A program made the translations under genes and the position numbers. This document shows positions 56,096-64,000 of a stretch of 64,000 bases of DNA, piece after piece (the stretch's first letter is position 1; every line of letters starts with the position of its first letter). Below the pieces are notes generated by a model. It was not told where the DNA came from, searched no databases, and saw nothing but the letters and a program-made list of their open reading frames with translations. The stretch covers positions 4,720 through 68,719 of the forward strand of contig CAYLOT010000013.1 of the NCBI GenBank assembly GCA_964385405.1, written 5' to 3'. This DNA comes from CAIZGX01 sp964385405. GTDB lineage: Bacteria; Bacteroidota; Bacteroidia; Flavobacteriales_D; Sanyastnellaceae.

Positions 56096-57637
56096 TTACA
56101 ATGGAATATTTCCGTGCTTCTTACGCGGCATCTTCTCTGACTTATTCTCGAGCATTTCAAATGCTCGAATCAATTTCTCACGCGTAACAGCCGGCTCAAT
56201 AACCTCATCTACATATCCGCGCTCAGCAGCGCTGTATGGATTTGCGAAAAGCGTTGCGTACTCCGCTTCTTTCTCTTTCCACTTCGCTTCGCTGTCTGCA
56301 GCCTCCGCAATTTCTTTCTTGAAAATAATTTCCGCGGCTCCCTTCGCACCCATCACGGCTATCTCTGCCGATGGCCACGCGAAATTCATGTCGGCTCCAA
56401 TGTGCTTGCTATTCATAACATCGTATGCGCCGCCATAGGCCTTACGCGTAATGACCGTCACACGCGGAACCGTTGCTTCGCTAAACGCGTAAAGCAATTT
56501 CGCTCCGTTTGAAATAATTCCGTTCCACTCTTGATCCGTTCCCGGCAAAAATCCAGGAACGTCTTCCAACACCAACAACGGAATATTAAACGCATCGCAG
56601 AATCTTACGAAACGTGCAGCCTTGTTGCTGCTCTTAATGTCTAATACGCCTGCTAAAAAGGCTGGCTGATTCGCAACAATACCTATGCTTCTTCCAGCAA
56701 GACGCGCGAAACCAACCACAATATTTTCAGCATAATCTTTATGCACTTCCAACCAAGACTCTTCGTCTACCAAAGCAGCAATAACTTCTTTTATGTCGTA
56801 GGGCTGATTCGGATTGGCGGGAATAATTCCATTCAACGCTTCTCTTCTTTCATTGCCGGCTTCGTAAGGCAAACGAGCAGGAGTCTCTTCGCAGTTTTGC
56901 GGCATGTAAGAAAGCATTTGACGAATGGTCTTCAACGCCGCCACATCGTTCTCTGCGGTCAAATGCGTTACACCACTCTTCGTGCTGTGTGCACTTGCTC
57001 CGCCTAAATCTTCACTGCTCACTTCTTCGTGCGTTACAGTCTTCACTACGTTCGGACCCGTCACAAACATGTAGCTCGTGTTTTCCACCATAACAATGAA
57101 ATCTGTTAAGGCCGGAGAGTACACAGCGCCACCCGCACATGGTCCCATGATCGCACTCAACTGAGGAACCACGCCGCTGGCCTGAACATTTCTATAGAAG
57201 ATATCGGCATAGCCACCAAGACTCACCACGCCTTCCTGAATGCGCGCACCACCGCTGTCGTTCAACCCAATTACCGGTGCACCATTCTTCATGGCCAAAT
57301 CCATAATCTTGCAAATCTTCTGCGCGTGCGCTTCGGCAAGCGATCCGCCCATTACGGTAAAATCTTGAGAGAAGACATACACTAAGCGACCGTTGATTTT
57401 ACCGTATCCGGTAACCACACCATCGCCTAAATATTTTTCGTTTTCTAATCCGAAATTGGTGCTGCGGTGAGTGACCAACATCCCAATTTCTTCGAATGAA
57501 TTTGAATCTAAGAGTACTTCAATGCGCTCACGTGCAGTGAGCTTTCCTTTTTTGTGTTGCGACTCTATGCGCTTCGCACCACCACCCAATAAAGCTTCCT
57601 GCTTCTTCTGTTCGAGATTGGCTAATTTTTCTTGCAT
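56096..57637 (-). CDS. Acyl-CoA carboxylase carboxyltransferase (beta) subunit
   Basis: A 513-residue biotin-dependent carboxyltransferase of the propionyl-/acetyl-CoA carboxylase beta type. The two crotonase-fold halves show GLNDSGGARIQEGVVSLGGY, IMGPCAGGAVYSPALTDFIV and PLLVLEDVPGFLPGTDQE, TVITRKAYGGAYDVMNSKHI. The C-terminus ends MPRKKHGNIPL, usual for PccB. The biotin carboxylase and biotin carrier genes are not in the window, so the acyl-CoA specificity (propionyl, methylmalonyl or acetyl) is open. Confidence 0.93.
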   Translation of the reverse strand: MQEKLANLEQKKQEALLGGGAKRIESQHKKGKLTARERIEVLLDSNSFEEIGMLVTHRSTNFGLENEKYLGDGVVTGYGKINGRLVYVFSQDFTVMGGSLAEAHAQKICKIMDLAMKNGAPVIGLNDSGGARIQEGVVSLGGYADIFYRNVQASGVVPQLSAIMGPCAGGAVYSPALTDFIVMVENTSYMFVTGPNVVKTVTHEEVSSEDLGGASAHSTKSGVTHLTAENDVAALKTIRQMLSYMPQNCEETPARLPYEAGNERREALNGIIPANPNQPYDIKEVIAALVDEESWLEVHKDYAENIVVGFARLAGRSIGIVANQPAFLAGVLDIKSSNKAARFVRFCDAFNIPLLVLEDVPGFLPGTDQEWNGIISNGAKLLYAFSEATVPRVTVITRKAYGGAYDVMNSKHIGADMNFAWPSAEIAVMGAKGAAEIIFKKEIAEAADSEAKWKEKEAEYATLFANPYSAAERGYVDEVIEPAVTREKLIRAFEMLENKSEKMPRKKHGNIPL

Positions 57638-57652
57638 GCGGCAAATTTAGGA

Positions 57653-58075
57653 TTATTCCGCTGTGCCTGCTACATCGAATTCCAACACTACCTCTGTTCC
57701 GCCGTTATTAAACGAGCATCTGTCGGCTAAGCGCTGCATAAGAAAAACCCCTCTTCCGTGAGGCAATTCAATGTTTTCAGGTGCGGTAGGGTCTGGTAAG
57801 TTTTCATAATCGAAACCAGGTCCCTCATCAGAAATAATAAATCGCAAAGTCTTTTCATTTTCCAATTCGAAGGTCAACGAGACTTGGAGATCACTGCTTA
57901 AACGATTCCCATGAACAACCGCGTTGTTCACACCCTCTGTTAAGCAGATTAACACCTCGCCGTAAAAATCTTCCTTTACTTTGTATTCAGCGCAAACATC
58001 GTCTGCAAGCTTCTCAGCTAAATGTATGCTTTCAAGAACTGAAGGAAAACGAAGTTGTCTGCGACCTTGAATCAT
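57653..58075 (-). CDS. Anti-sigma-factor-type ATP-binding protein (RsbW/HATPase)
   Basis: 140 residues from the ATG at 58075 (MIQGRRQLRFPSVLESIHLA); a TTG seven codons upstream is also possible. GHKL ATPase signature: N-box EVLICLTEGVNNAVVHGNR, G1 box ISDEGPGFDYENLPDP, G2 box LPHGRGVFLMQRLAD. This matches the HATPase_c_2 group of serine kinases that control sigma factors through an anti-anti-sigma protein. No such partner is adjacent. It lies 15 bases before the carboxylase gene on the same strand. Confidence 0.87.
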   Translation of the reverse strand: MIQGRRQLRFPSVLESIHLAEKLADDVCAEYKVKEDFYGEVLICLTEGVNNAVVHGNRLSSDLQVSLTFELENEKTLRFIISDEGPGFDYENLPDPTAPENIELPHGRGVFLMQRLADRCSFNNGGTEVVLEFDVAGTAE

Positions 58076-58133
58076 GAAATAATTTTTGCGTATCAAAAAT
58101 GAGAAAAAAAACGCGACTTTCTGTTTATTTCTT

Positions 58134-61100
58134 TCACGAATTTCTGAAATAGCGTTGCGTCTTCTCTTTGTAATACGGTTTTAAGTTCGGCGAAACCGAT
58201 CGCAATGTCTCTACACCCTTCTGTTTATTCTTTAAAAATTCTTCGTACTTCTTAGGATTTCCAACAGGAGCATTAATGGCCTCGTTGCTCTTGCGCTCTT
58301 CGTCCATCTCGCGCACACGCTCTGCTTGCTCTGCTTTCAACAAACGAATCATAATGTCGTTCTGTCTGCGAATGCTTTCTTCGGTAATCTGATTGTTTAC
58401 AATGTCGCGTTGAAGCTTCTCCATCTCTTTGGCAATTTGCTTCAGCTCGTTGCCTGCTCCACTTCCGTCTTCATTCAACTCATTGCCCTTTTCCTCCATC
58501 ATCTTGCGAATGGCGGCTTGCTTCGCGGCCATCTGCGCCAATTCCTTGGCCATACCTTCGTCGCCTCCGCTCTTCGATCCGCCAGAATTGTTCTTGCCCT
58601 GATTCTGTCCTTTCTTGCGCGCTTCCTCTAACTGCTTCTGCAGGCCTTCTTGCATGCGCTTCATCTGCGCCGCAGAAGCTTTGCTCTTGCCCTTCCCTTT
58701 GCCCTTTCCGCCGGGTTTGTTGCAGCTTCCTTTTCCTTCCTTCTTCGATTGCGACTCTGATTGCATTTGCGCTTGCATCTGCTGCAACGCATCGTCTAAC
58801 AACAACGCTAAGTTGTTGTACCCCGTCATAGCAGACTGCTGGTTCTGCGTAATGCGTCCCATGTTTCCATCTGGAAAATCTTTCATGACGCGGTCAAGGT
58901 TCGCGTTAATCTCGTTGATCTCGTGATTCACGGTTGAGCTAATCTCTGGCACACGCTTGCTTAATGCGAACAGACTGTCTTCAATCATGCGCGAATCGTC
59001 TTTCAACTTACGCTGACGTTGTGCCAAGGTTTTAATCCTAGGATCGTTCGCCATGGTTTTCTTCGTCTCCTCCATAAGCGCCTCTTGGTCGAAGCTCACT
59101 GAAAGAATGTTCTCTAACAAAGCGCGCATGGCGGCCATGTCTTCTTCGTGCTGCTCTTGCTCTGCGGCTTCCATGCCGTCTTGCATTTGCTGAGCCATCT
59201 GCTTCATCTTTTCCGCGGCTTTTTTCTGCGACTTCGAAGCATTGCTCTTCTTGTTTTGCTTCAATTCGGAAGAAGACTTTTCTTGCTCGTCGTCGATTTC
59301 TTTTTTCAATCCGTCTGTATCCGGAATCTCTTGAGGATTCTCTAATTCTTTATTCAATTCTTCCGCCTCTTTCAACTCTTTCTTGACGTCTTCAAACTCT
59401 TTGTTCAACTGCTCTTGCTCTTTCAATTTTTCTTCCGCACTCTTCGATTCATCGTTCGCTAACTTCTCTTGTTTGTCGGCCAATTCATTGAGTTTCTCTG
59501 TGGCTTCCTTCAATTTTTCTTCGACTTCTAATTCTTTGAATTGCTCCAATGCACGGTCCAATTCCTTCTCTAAATCTTCGGTCGAAAGATTCATCTTTTC
59601 TATTTCTTTTCGAAGCTCGTCCTTGTTCAATTCGTTCATAAGCTTCTGAAGTTCCTGCATCATTTCCTTCATTTCAGGACTGAGCATTTCGTTCATCAGA
59701 CGCTCCAGTTCTTTTTGCTTTTCAGCCAGCTGCTCGTCTTTCTGCTCTTGGTTGCGTTGCTGGTTTTGCTTTTGAATTTCTTGAACCTGCTCTTCCAATT
59801 TTTTCTGACGCTCTATGAGGTCTTCTAATTTTTTCTTGTCTTGCCAATTGAGATTTTGCTTCTCGAGCATTTCGCGTTCGAGCTGCTTCATTTCTTTTTG
59901 AAGTTTTTCCGCTTCGCGCAAGCTTGATTCCAGTTGGTCTTTGATGCTTTCGCTTTGCTCGTTGCGCATTTCCTTCAGTTCTTCTTCCGTAGGATTCACG
60001 AATTGTCTTACTTGGGAGCGCGTGCTCTTCGCGCCGTGCACGCCGTCGTTGTCCCACACTTCGAAGAAGTAATTTACTTCGTCGCCGGGCTCTAGGTTGA
60101 AGATGGAGAAATCTACTGCGTGGAAAAACTGATCTCCAGTTGTACCCACTTCAAACTGAATGGGCAACACTGTTGCGCTTTCTACGGCCTTACCATCGCG
60201 CATGTGAACGGCGGTGAAGGTAAGCTTCGTAAGGCCGTAATCGTCTTGAATACCGCCGGTGAAATAGTGAATGTAGCGCGAGGTAGAATCGGTTTCATCT
60301 TGAACGCTGATGCTCGGATATCCGTCGGCCACTACGTTCACTTGATACGACAAGGCGTTTCCGTTTTGCACCTGATCGTTTTGAGGAATGACGCTGTATG
60401 CAAAATTCTGCGAAGCATTTTCGCGGTGCTCGAATCCGTTTGAAGTTTCTTCGAACGGCAATTTACCTGCGGCTGTTTCGAAGAGAACAGCGGAGGTATT
60501 TTCACCGGCGATTTTCCAGATGAGTTGTGTGCCTTCGGGAACCAGCAGATCGCCGGTGTTGTTCACCACAGCGTTCTCTTTTTTCAAGTAGGAAGGATAG
60601 TTCACTTCAATCTGAAACTGCGTTAGCTTGGGCATTTGCAGCACATCGAGGTTATATCCCTTGCTGTGAAATTTCCCACCATAAAAAACAATCACTGCGT
60701 CTTCCTTCACATTCGAAAGGGTGTAGGAAAAGTCAATGTTACTCTTCTTCACCATTTGAAATTTCTGTCCGTTTACTTCCACAAAAACCTGCGCTGGAAT
60801 TTCCTTTCCCGTCACACGCATGCGCACTTCGTAGTCTGAATTCTCTACTGCCGTAAGCGTGTCGTTCATCATTTCCATAACGAACGGCGCTTCTTCTTCA
60901 ATGATCTCGTTGTAGCGCAGCAGACGGTCGGTAGGTTTCAGAATGAAGGAAGGCGTAATTAAAAACAACACGCCGAATACGCCCACCAACGGAAGCAGGT
61001 AGCGCAAATATTTTTTGTTCTTCTTCACATCAATGGCCGCTGTGAAAGGCACGGGACGCAGGGCTTGCATGCGTTGTGCTATGCTTGCTTGAAGCAAACT

Positions 61101-61472
61101 ACTTTCCGCATGTTCGTTCAGTTGTGATTGAAGTTGAAGGGTGTTCAGAAGACGATCGTCTACTTCCGGAAAATGTTGACCAATAATTTTAGCAGCCTGT
61201 TCGTAGGTAATGTGCTTTCCCAATTTCAACATAGAAAAAAATGGCAATGCAATTCTTGAAACGAAGAAGTAAGCAGCAGAGGCTAGAAATCCGAAGAAGA
61301 AAATGGTTCGAACGGTTGGACCAAAGTGGCCAAAGTATTCGAGTGTAACGAGAATAAGATAAAGTCCTAAGAAAAGTGCGGCAACATACAAAAGCCCTTG
61401 AACCATGCGGTTCTTGTAGTACTTCCGAATGAAGTCGTCTAAGCGTTGTATGAGTTGTTCGTATGCGTTCAT
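58134..61472 (-). CDS. DUF4175 family large membrane coiled-coil protein
   Basis: A 1112-residue protein. Two N-terminal TM helices (GLLYVAALFLGLYLILVTLE and IFFFGFLASAAYFFV) and a third at about 155-175 (YLLPLVGVFGVLFLITPSF) precede a beta-rich region (residues 200-480). A very long charged coiled coil from about 500 to 780 (KQLEREMLEKQNLNWQDKKK and similar) follows. A Gln/Lys/Gly-rich part (KPGGKGKGKGKSKAS) and a helical C-terminus complete it. It matches the Bacteroidota DUF4175 family; function unknown. The coiled coil would span tens of nanometres in the periplasm. Low-complexity sequence gives several long antisense frames, which are artefacts. Confidence 0.85.
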   Translation of the reverse strand: MNAYEQLIQRLDDFIRKYYKNRMVQGLLYVAALFLGLYLILVTLEYFGHFGPTVRTIFFFGFLASAAYFFVSRIALPFFSMLKLGKHITYEQAAKIIGQHFPEVDDRLLNTLQLQSQLNEHAESSLLQASIAQRMQALRPVPFTAAIDVKKNKKYLRYLLPLVGVFGVLFLITPSFILKPTDRLLRYNEIIEEEAPFVMEMMNDTLTAVENSDYEVRMRVTGKEIPAQVFVEVNGQKFQMVKKSNIDFSYTLSNVKEDAVIVFYGGKFHSKGYNLDVLQMPKLTQFQIEVNYPSYLKKENAVVNNTGDLLVPEGTQLIWKIAGENTSAVLFETAAGKLPFEETSNGFEHRENASQNFAYSVIPQNDQVQNGNALSYQVNVVADGYPSISVQDETDSTSRYIHYFTGGIQDDYGLTKLTFTAVHMRDGKAVESATVLPIQFEVGTTGDQFFHAVDFSIFNLEPGDEVNYFFEVWDNDGVHGAKSTRSQVRQFVNPTEEELKEMRNEQSESIKDQLESSLREAEKLQKEMKQLEREMLEKQNLNWQDKKKLEDLIERQKKLEEQVQEIQKQNQQRNQEQKDEQLAEKQKELERLMNEMLSPEMKEMMQELQKLMNELNKDELRKEIEKMNLSTEDLEKELDRALEQFKELEVEEKLKEATEKLNELADKQEKLANDESKSAEEKLKEQEQLNKEFEDVKKELKEAEELNKELENPQEIPDTDGLKKEIDDEQEKSSSELKQNKKSNASKSQKKAAEKMKQMAQQMQDGMEAAEQEQHEEDMAAMRALLENILSVSFDQEALMEETKKTMANDPRIKTLAQRQRKLKDDSRMIEDSLFALSKRVPEISSTVNHEINEINANLDRVMKDFPDGNMGRITQNQQSAMTGYNNLALLLDDALQQMQAQMQSESQSKKEGKGSCNKPGGKGKGKGKSKASAAQMKRMQEGLQKQLEEARKKGQNQGKNNSGGSKSGGDEGMAKELAQMAAKQAAIRKMMEEKGNELNEDGSGAGNELKQIAKEMEKLQRDIVNNQITEESIRRQNDIMIRLLKAEQAERVREMDEERKSNEAINAPVGNPKKYEEFLKNKQKGVETLRSVSPNLKPYYKEKTQRYFRNS

Positions 61473-61518
61473 GCCACTTTCTTCAGCATTGAAAGATACA
61501 AACGAAATTGTTTGACAC

Positions 61519-62967
61519 TTATTTTTTCGGAACGGAAATGCACACGTTCTGCGCTTCGGTGAAGAAACGAAGTGCTTCCCATCCGCCTTCGCGGCCCACG
61601 CCCGATTGTTTTACTCCGCCGAACGGCGTGCGTAAATCTCTTTCCAACCAACAGTTCACCCACACAATTCCGGTTTGAAGATTTCCTGCAAGACGGTGCG
61701 CCACGGTAACGTTGGTGGTCCAGATGCTGGCTGCTAATCCGTATTTCGTGCTGTTCGCCAAGGCCTGCACTTCTTCTTCCGTTTCGAAGGGTTGAAGGGT
61801 AATGACCGGACCGAAGATTTCTTCCTGATTGGTTCTGCATGAAGCGTTCAAACCCTCGATAATGGTGGGTTGCATGAAGTAACCTCCTGCGTTTTCACCT
61901 TCAAGAATTACTCGTTCGCCACCGCAAATAACGGTGCCGCCTTCTTGCTTCGCCAATTCAACAAAAGAAAGCACTTTGTTCAGGTGTGGTTCGCTCACTA
62001 GAGCACCCATTTTCGTTTTGTCTTCGGAAGGATTTCCTGGGACAATGCGCGAAACTTTTTCGATTAACGCAGCTTTGAATTTTTCGTAGATCCCGCTTTG
62101 CACGTAGAGGCGTGATCCGCAAAGGCAGATCTGTCCTTGGTTTGCGAACGACGTGCGAACGGTGGTTGAAAGCGCTTCATCGAAATCGCAATCGTTGAAG
62201 ATGATGTTCGCATTTTTTCCACCCAACTCCAACGACATCTTTTTGAACTTCGGAGCCACCACGGAAGCAATATGCGCGCCTGTTGCGGTGCCGCCTGTAA
62301 ACGAAATGGCCTTAATGCCGTTGTGCTGCACAATGGCCTCTCCGGCTTCCGGGCCGTATCCGTGAACAATGTTCAAGACACCTGCCGGCATGCCTGCTTC
62401 CGCGCAAAGTTTTGAAAACAAATAAGCGGTATATGGAGTAATTTCTGAAGGCTTCGCCACCACGCAGTTTCCTGCGGCTAGGGCGGGCGCTATTTTCCAA
62501 GTGAATAAATACAAAGGAAGGTTCCAAGGAGAAATACATCCAACCACGCCAATGGGCTTGCGCAACGTGTAGTTGATGTATTCGGTATTCGGATGTGCCT
62601 CGCTTGCGAAGTGCAGAATGCCTGTTGCGAAGAAGCGAATGTTGGCTTCAGCGCGCGGAATGTCTACTGCGCGAGCCAGCGAAATGGGCTTTCCATTGTC
62701 GAGAGTTTCGGCTTGAGCGAGTGCCTCGGCGTTGGCTTTTATAAGGTCTGAAAGGCGAATGAGCACCTCGGAGCGCTTTTCCACAGAAAGATTCGACCAT
62801 TGGGGGAAGGCTGCTTCGGCAGCGGCAACTGCCGCATCTACATCGGCTTGTTCGCTGCGTGGAATAAGGCTGTAAACCTTGCCGGTAGCAGGATTCACGT
62901 TATCTATGGTTCTTCCAGAAACCGAAGGAACAAAGGTCCCGTTGATGTAGTTTTCGAGTGAAATCAC
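61519..62967 (-). CDS. NAD(P)-dependent aldehyde dehydrogenase
   Basis: A 482-residue ALDH-superfamily enzyme. Catalytic Cys in NQGQICLCGSRLYV; general-base Glu in KKMSLELGGKNANIIF; cofactor loop ISFTGGTATGAHIAS; and the PWNLPLYLFTWKIAPALAAG stretch. It is closest in layout to 2-hydroxymuconic semialdehyde or betaine-aldehyde dehydrogenase types, but no pathway genes are adjacent, so the substrate is open. A -7-like TATCTTCG (minus, 62985-62992) lies 17 bases before the ATG. Confidence 0.93.
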   Translation of the reverse strand: MISLENYINGTFVPSVSGRTIDNVNPATGKVYSLIPRSEQADVDAAVAAAEAAFPQWSNLSVEKRSEVLIRLSDLIKANAEALAQAETLDNGKPISLARAVDIPRAEANIRFFATGILHFASEAHPNTEYINYTLRKPIGVVGCISPWNLPLYLFTWKIAPALAAGNCVVAKPSEITPYTAYLFSKLCAEAGMPAGVLNIVHGYGPEAGEAIVQHNGIKAISFTGGTATGAHIASVVAPKFKKMSLELGGKNANIIFNDCDFDEALSTTVRTSFANQGQICLCGSRLYVQSGIYEKFKAALIEKVSRIVPGNPSEDKTKMGALVSEPHLNKVLSFVELAKQEGGTVICGGERVILEGENAGGYFMQPTIIEGLNASCRTNQEEIFGPVITLQPFETEEEVQALANSTKYGLAASIWTTNVTVAHRLAGNLQTGIVWVNCWLERDLRTPFGGVKQSGVGREGGWEALRFFTEAQNVCISVPKK

Positions 62968-62984
62968 AATTATTTTTTAAAAAA

Positions 62985-62992
62985 CGAAGATA
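62985..62992 (-). promoter_or_regulatory. -7 promoter box for the aldehyde dehydrogenase gene
   Basis: Minus-strand TATCTTCG, 7/8 match to TAnnTTTG, 17 bases before the start codon. Confidence 0.4.
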
Positions 62993-63066
62993 GAAATAGA
63001 AAAATACTTGCTGTTATGAAAAGAAAGTATTTATTTTGCATTCGCTTTTCGAAGGAAAAGTGAGAT

Positions 63067-63137
63067 TGCCCGATCGTCTAATGGCAGGACAACTGTTTTT
63101 GGTGCAGTTTATATTGGTTCGAATCCAGTTCGGGCAA
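63067..63137 (+). tRNA. tRNA-Gln (anticodon TTG)
   Basis: A 71-base cloverleaf. Acceptor arms TGCCCGA and TCGGGCA pair fully, with discriminator A at 63137. D-arm GTC...GAC with TAATGGCAG. Anticodon stem ACTGT/GCAGT around the loop TTTTGGT, anticodon TTG. T-arm ATTGG-TTCGAAT-CCAGT. CCA is not encoded. It is the only tRNA in the window and is followed at once by a strong terminator. Confidence 0.95.
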
Positions 63138-63143
63138 CGATCG

Positions 63144-63175
63144 AAAAAGCCGCTTCACTGAAGCGGCTTTTTTTT
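63144..63175 (+). terminator. Rho-independent terminator after tRNA-Gln
   Basis: Stem AAAAAGCCGCTTC with GAAGCGGCTTTTT around a 3-base loop (ACT), ending in a run of eight T (63168-63175). Confidence 0.9.
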
Positions 63176-63203
63176 ATTCATTACTTTGCAAAAAATATCT
63201 CTT

Positions 63204-64000
63204 TTGAAAAACATTGCTATTCTCGGTTCAACCGGCTCTATAGGAACACAAGCGCTTGAAGTTATTCAGGAGCATCCGGAACAATTTTGTGTGGAAGTGT
63301 TAACGGCGCACAGCAACAGTCATTTGTTGATTGCGCAGGCGTTGAAGTTCAATCCGAATGCCGTTGTCATTACCGACGAATCGAAATACGCTGAAGTGAA
63401 AGAAGCGCTCGCATCTACAGACGTTAAGGTGTATGCGGGAAAGCAAGCGTTGGAGCAGATTGTAGAGATGGACAGCATAGACATTGTGCTTACCGCATTG
63501 GTAGGCGCAGCGGGACTTCCGCCAACGGTGCGTGCTATTCTTGCGAAGAAAAACATTGCGCTTGCGAACAAAGAAACCTTGGTTGTTGCTGGGGAGATTA
63601 TTACGCAATTGGCGAAAGAAAACGGGGTGAATATTTATCCGGTCGACAGCGAGCACAGTGCTATTTTCCAGTGTTTGGCTGGCGAGTGGCACAACCCTAT
63701 TGAGAAAATTGTTCTTACTGCGAGTGGTGGTCCGTTTAGACAGAAGCCTGCTGAAGAGTTGGCAGAGGTGACGAAGGCGCAAGCCTTGAAGCATCCGAAT
63801 TGGACCATGGGTGCGAAGATTACCATTGACTCTGCAACCCTAATGAACAAAGGGTTAGAGGTTATTGAAGCGAAGTGGTTATTCAATTTGAAGCCGTCGC
63901 AGATTGAGGTGGTTGTTCATCCGCAGAGTATTATTCACAGTTTGGTTCAGTTCGAAGACGGCAGCATGAAAGCGCAGTTGGGCTTGCCCGATATGAAGTT
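63204..64000 (+). CDS. dxr: 1-deoxy-D-xylulose-5-phosphate reductoisomerase (3' end beyond window)
   Basis: The second enzyme of the MEP isoprenoid pathway (DXP to MEP, NADPH-dependent). There is no ATG in place; the TTG at 63204 directly precedes KNIAILGSTGSIGTQALEVI, the usual N-terminal NADPH motif, so TTG is the likely start. Also seen: VVAGEIIT following ANKETL, the metal/substrate motif PVDSEHSAIFQCL, SGGPFRQ, HPNWTMGAKITIDSATLMNK and GLEVIEAKWLF. About 265 codons are visible. It is transcribed away from the tRNA terminator; the -7-like TTACTTTG at 63181-63188 is the best promoter candidate. Confidence 0.94.
   Translation, partial: MKNIAILGSTGSIGTQALEVIQEHPEQFCVEVLTAHSNSHLLIAQALKFNPNAVVITDESKYAEVKEALASTDVKVYAGKQALEQIVEMDSIDIVLTALVGAAGLPPTVRAILAKKNIALANKETLVVAGEIITQLAKENGVNIYPVDSEHSAIFQCLAGEWHNPIEKIVLTASGGPFRQKPAEELAEVTKAQALKHPNWTMGAKITIDSATLMNKGLEVIEAKWLFNLKPSQIEVVVHPQSIIHSLVQFEDGSMKAQLGLPDMK

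Noticed and set aside
58326..60057. Several long frames opposite the DUF4175 gene
   Set aside because: They are mirror images of the Glu/Lys/Gln-rich coiled coil (Leu/Phe/Ser-rich or Arg-rich) and have no family features.

Overview
The window is a 64 kb stretch of a draft Bacteroidota chromosome, most likely order Flavobacteriales (Cryomorphaceae/Schleiferiaceae-like). The evidence is the gliding pair gldE-gldD in the classic flavobacterial order HU-mutY-ssb-gldE-gldD, the type IX secretion (T9SS) regulator PorX, three secreted proteins with T9SS C-terminal sorting domains, DUF4175, DUF4159 and TIGR02757 family genes, Bacteroidota-type -7 promoter boxes (TAnnTTTG), and the near absence of Shine-Dalgarno sequences. 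A run of 10 Ns inside the RNase G gene marks a scaffold gap.

Layout. 1-8.5 kb (minus strand): periplasmic foldases (SurA-like, a lipoprotein, a two-parvulin PPIase) downstream of guaB, then a beta-barrel/lipoprotein pair and gdhA. 8.6-11.3 kb: an RND/MMPL exporter. 11.3-13.6 kb: an AT-rich accessory patch with a 0.7 kb gene-free stretch, a PAS-like protein and an XRE regulator. 13.7-20.1 kb: TIGR02757, DUF4159, pabA/trpG, ridA plus a coupled 52-residue membrane peptide, then gldD, gldE, ssb and mutY. 19.8-22.5 kb (plus): HU, a TPR protein, a 31-residue basic ribosomal-type protein and rng. 22.5-33.3 kb: an HD hydrolase, an 890-residue T9SS cargo, scoB-scoA, PBP1A, uvrC and a divergent SDR gene. 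33.3-36.6 kb: a head-to-head junction of two 5'-truncated genes (OmpA and TPR), an Ig-like lipoprotein and free-methionine-sulfoxide reductase. 36.6-45.9 kb: gcvP, a beta-barrel, ald, tsaE, porX and a T9SS cargo with delta-60 repeats. 46-54 kb: DedA, lpdA, a beta-barrel, yraN, a PKD T9SS cargo, DUF502, a DMT transporter, an M48 protease, and TM2 and DUF4870 proteins. 54.6-64 kb: a GH16 glucanase, gamma-carbonic anhydrase, an acyl-CoA carboxylase subunit, an anti-sigma-type ATPase, a DUF4175 protein, an aldehyde dehydrogenase, tRNA-Gln and the start of dxr.

Much of the window serves the cell envelope: foldases for outer-membrane proteins, PBP1A, gliding/T9SS parts and their cargo. The rest is central metabolism (IMP dehydrogenase, glutamate and alanine dehydrogenases, glycine cleavage, lipoamide dehydrogenase, ketoacid CoA-transferase). 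This fits an aerobic heterotroph living on proteins and polysaccharides.

The least explained structure is a set of four intergenic arrays of tiny hairpins. Their stems differ from unit to unit, but the four-base spacers (GAGG, GAAT, GATC) are constant. The arrays bracket two gene cassettes: in direct orientation around the 890-residue cargo gene and in inverted orientation around the beta-barrel/yraN pair. Other points of interest are -7 promoter boxes lying 4-5 bases before start codons (predicted leaderless mRNAs), a GldD with a membrane anchor instead of a lipobox, and the broken OmpA/TPR junction.
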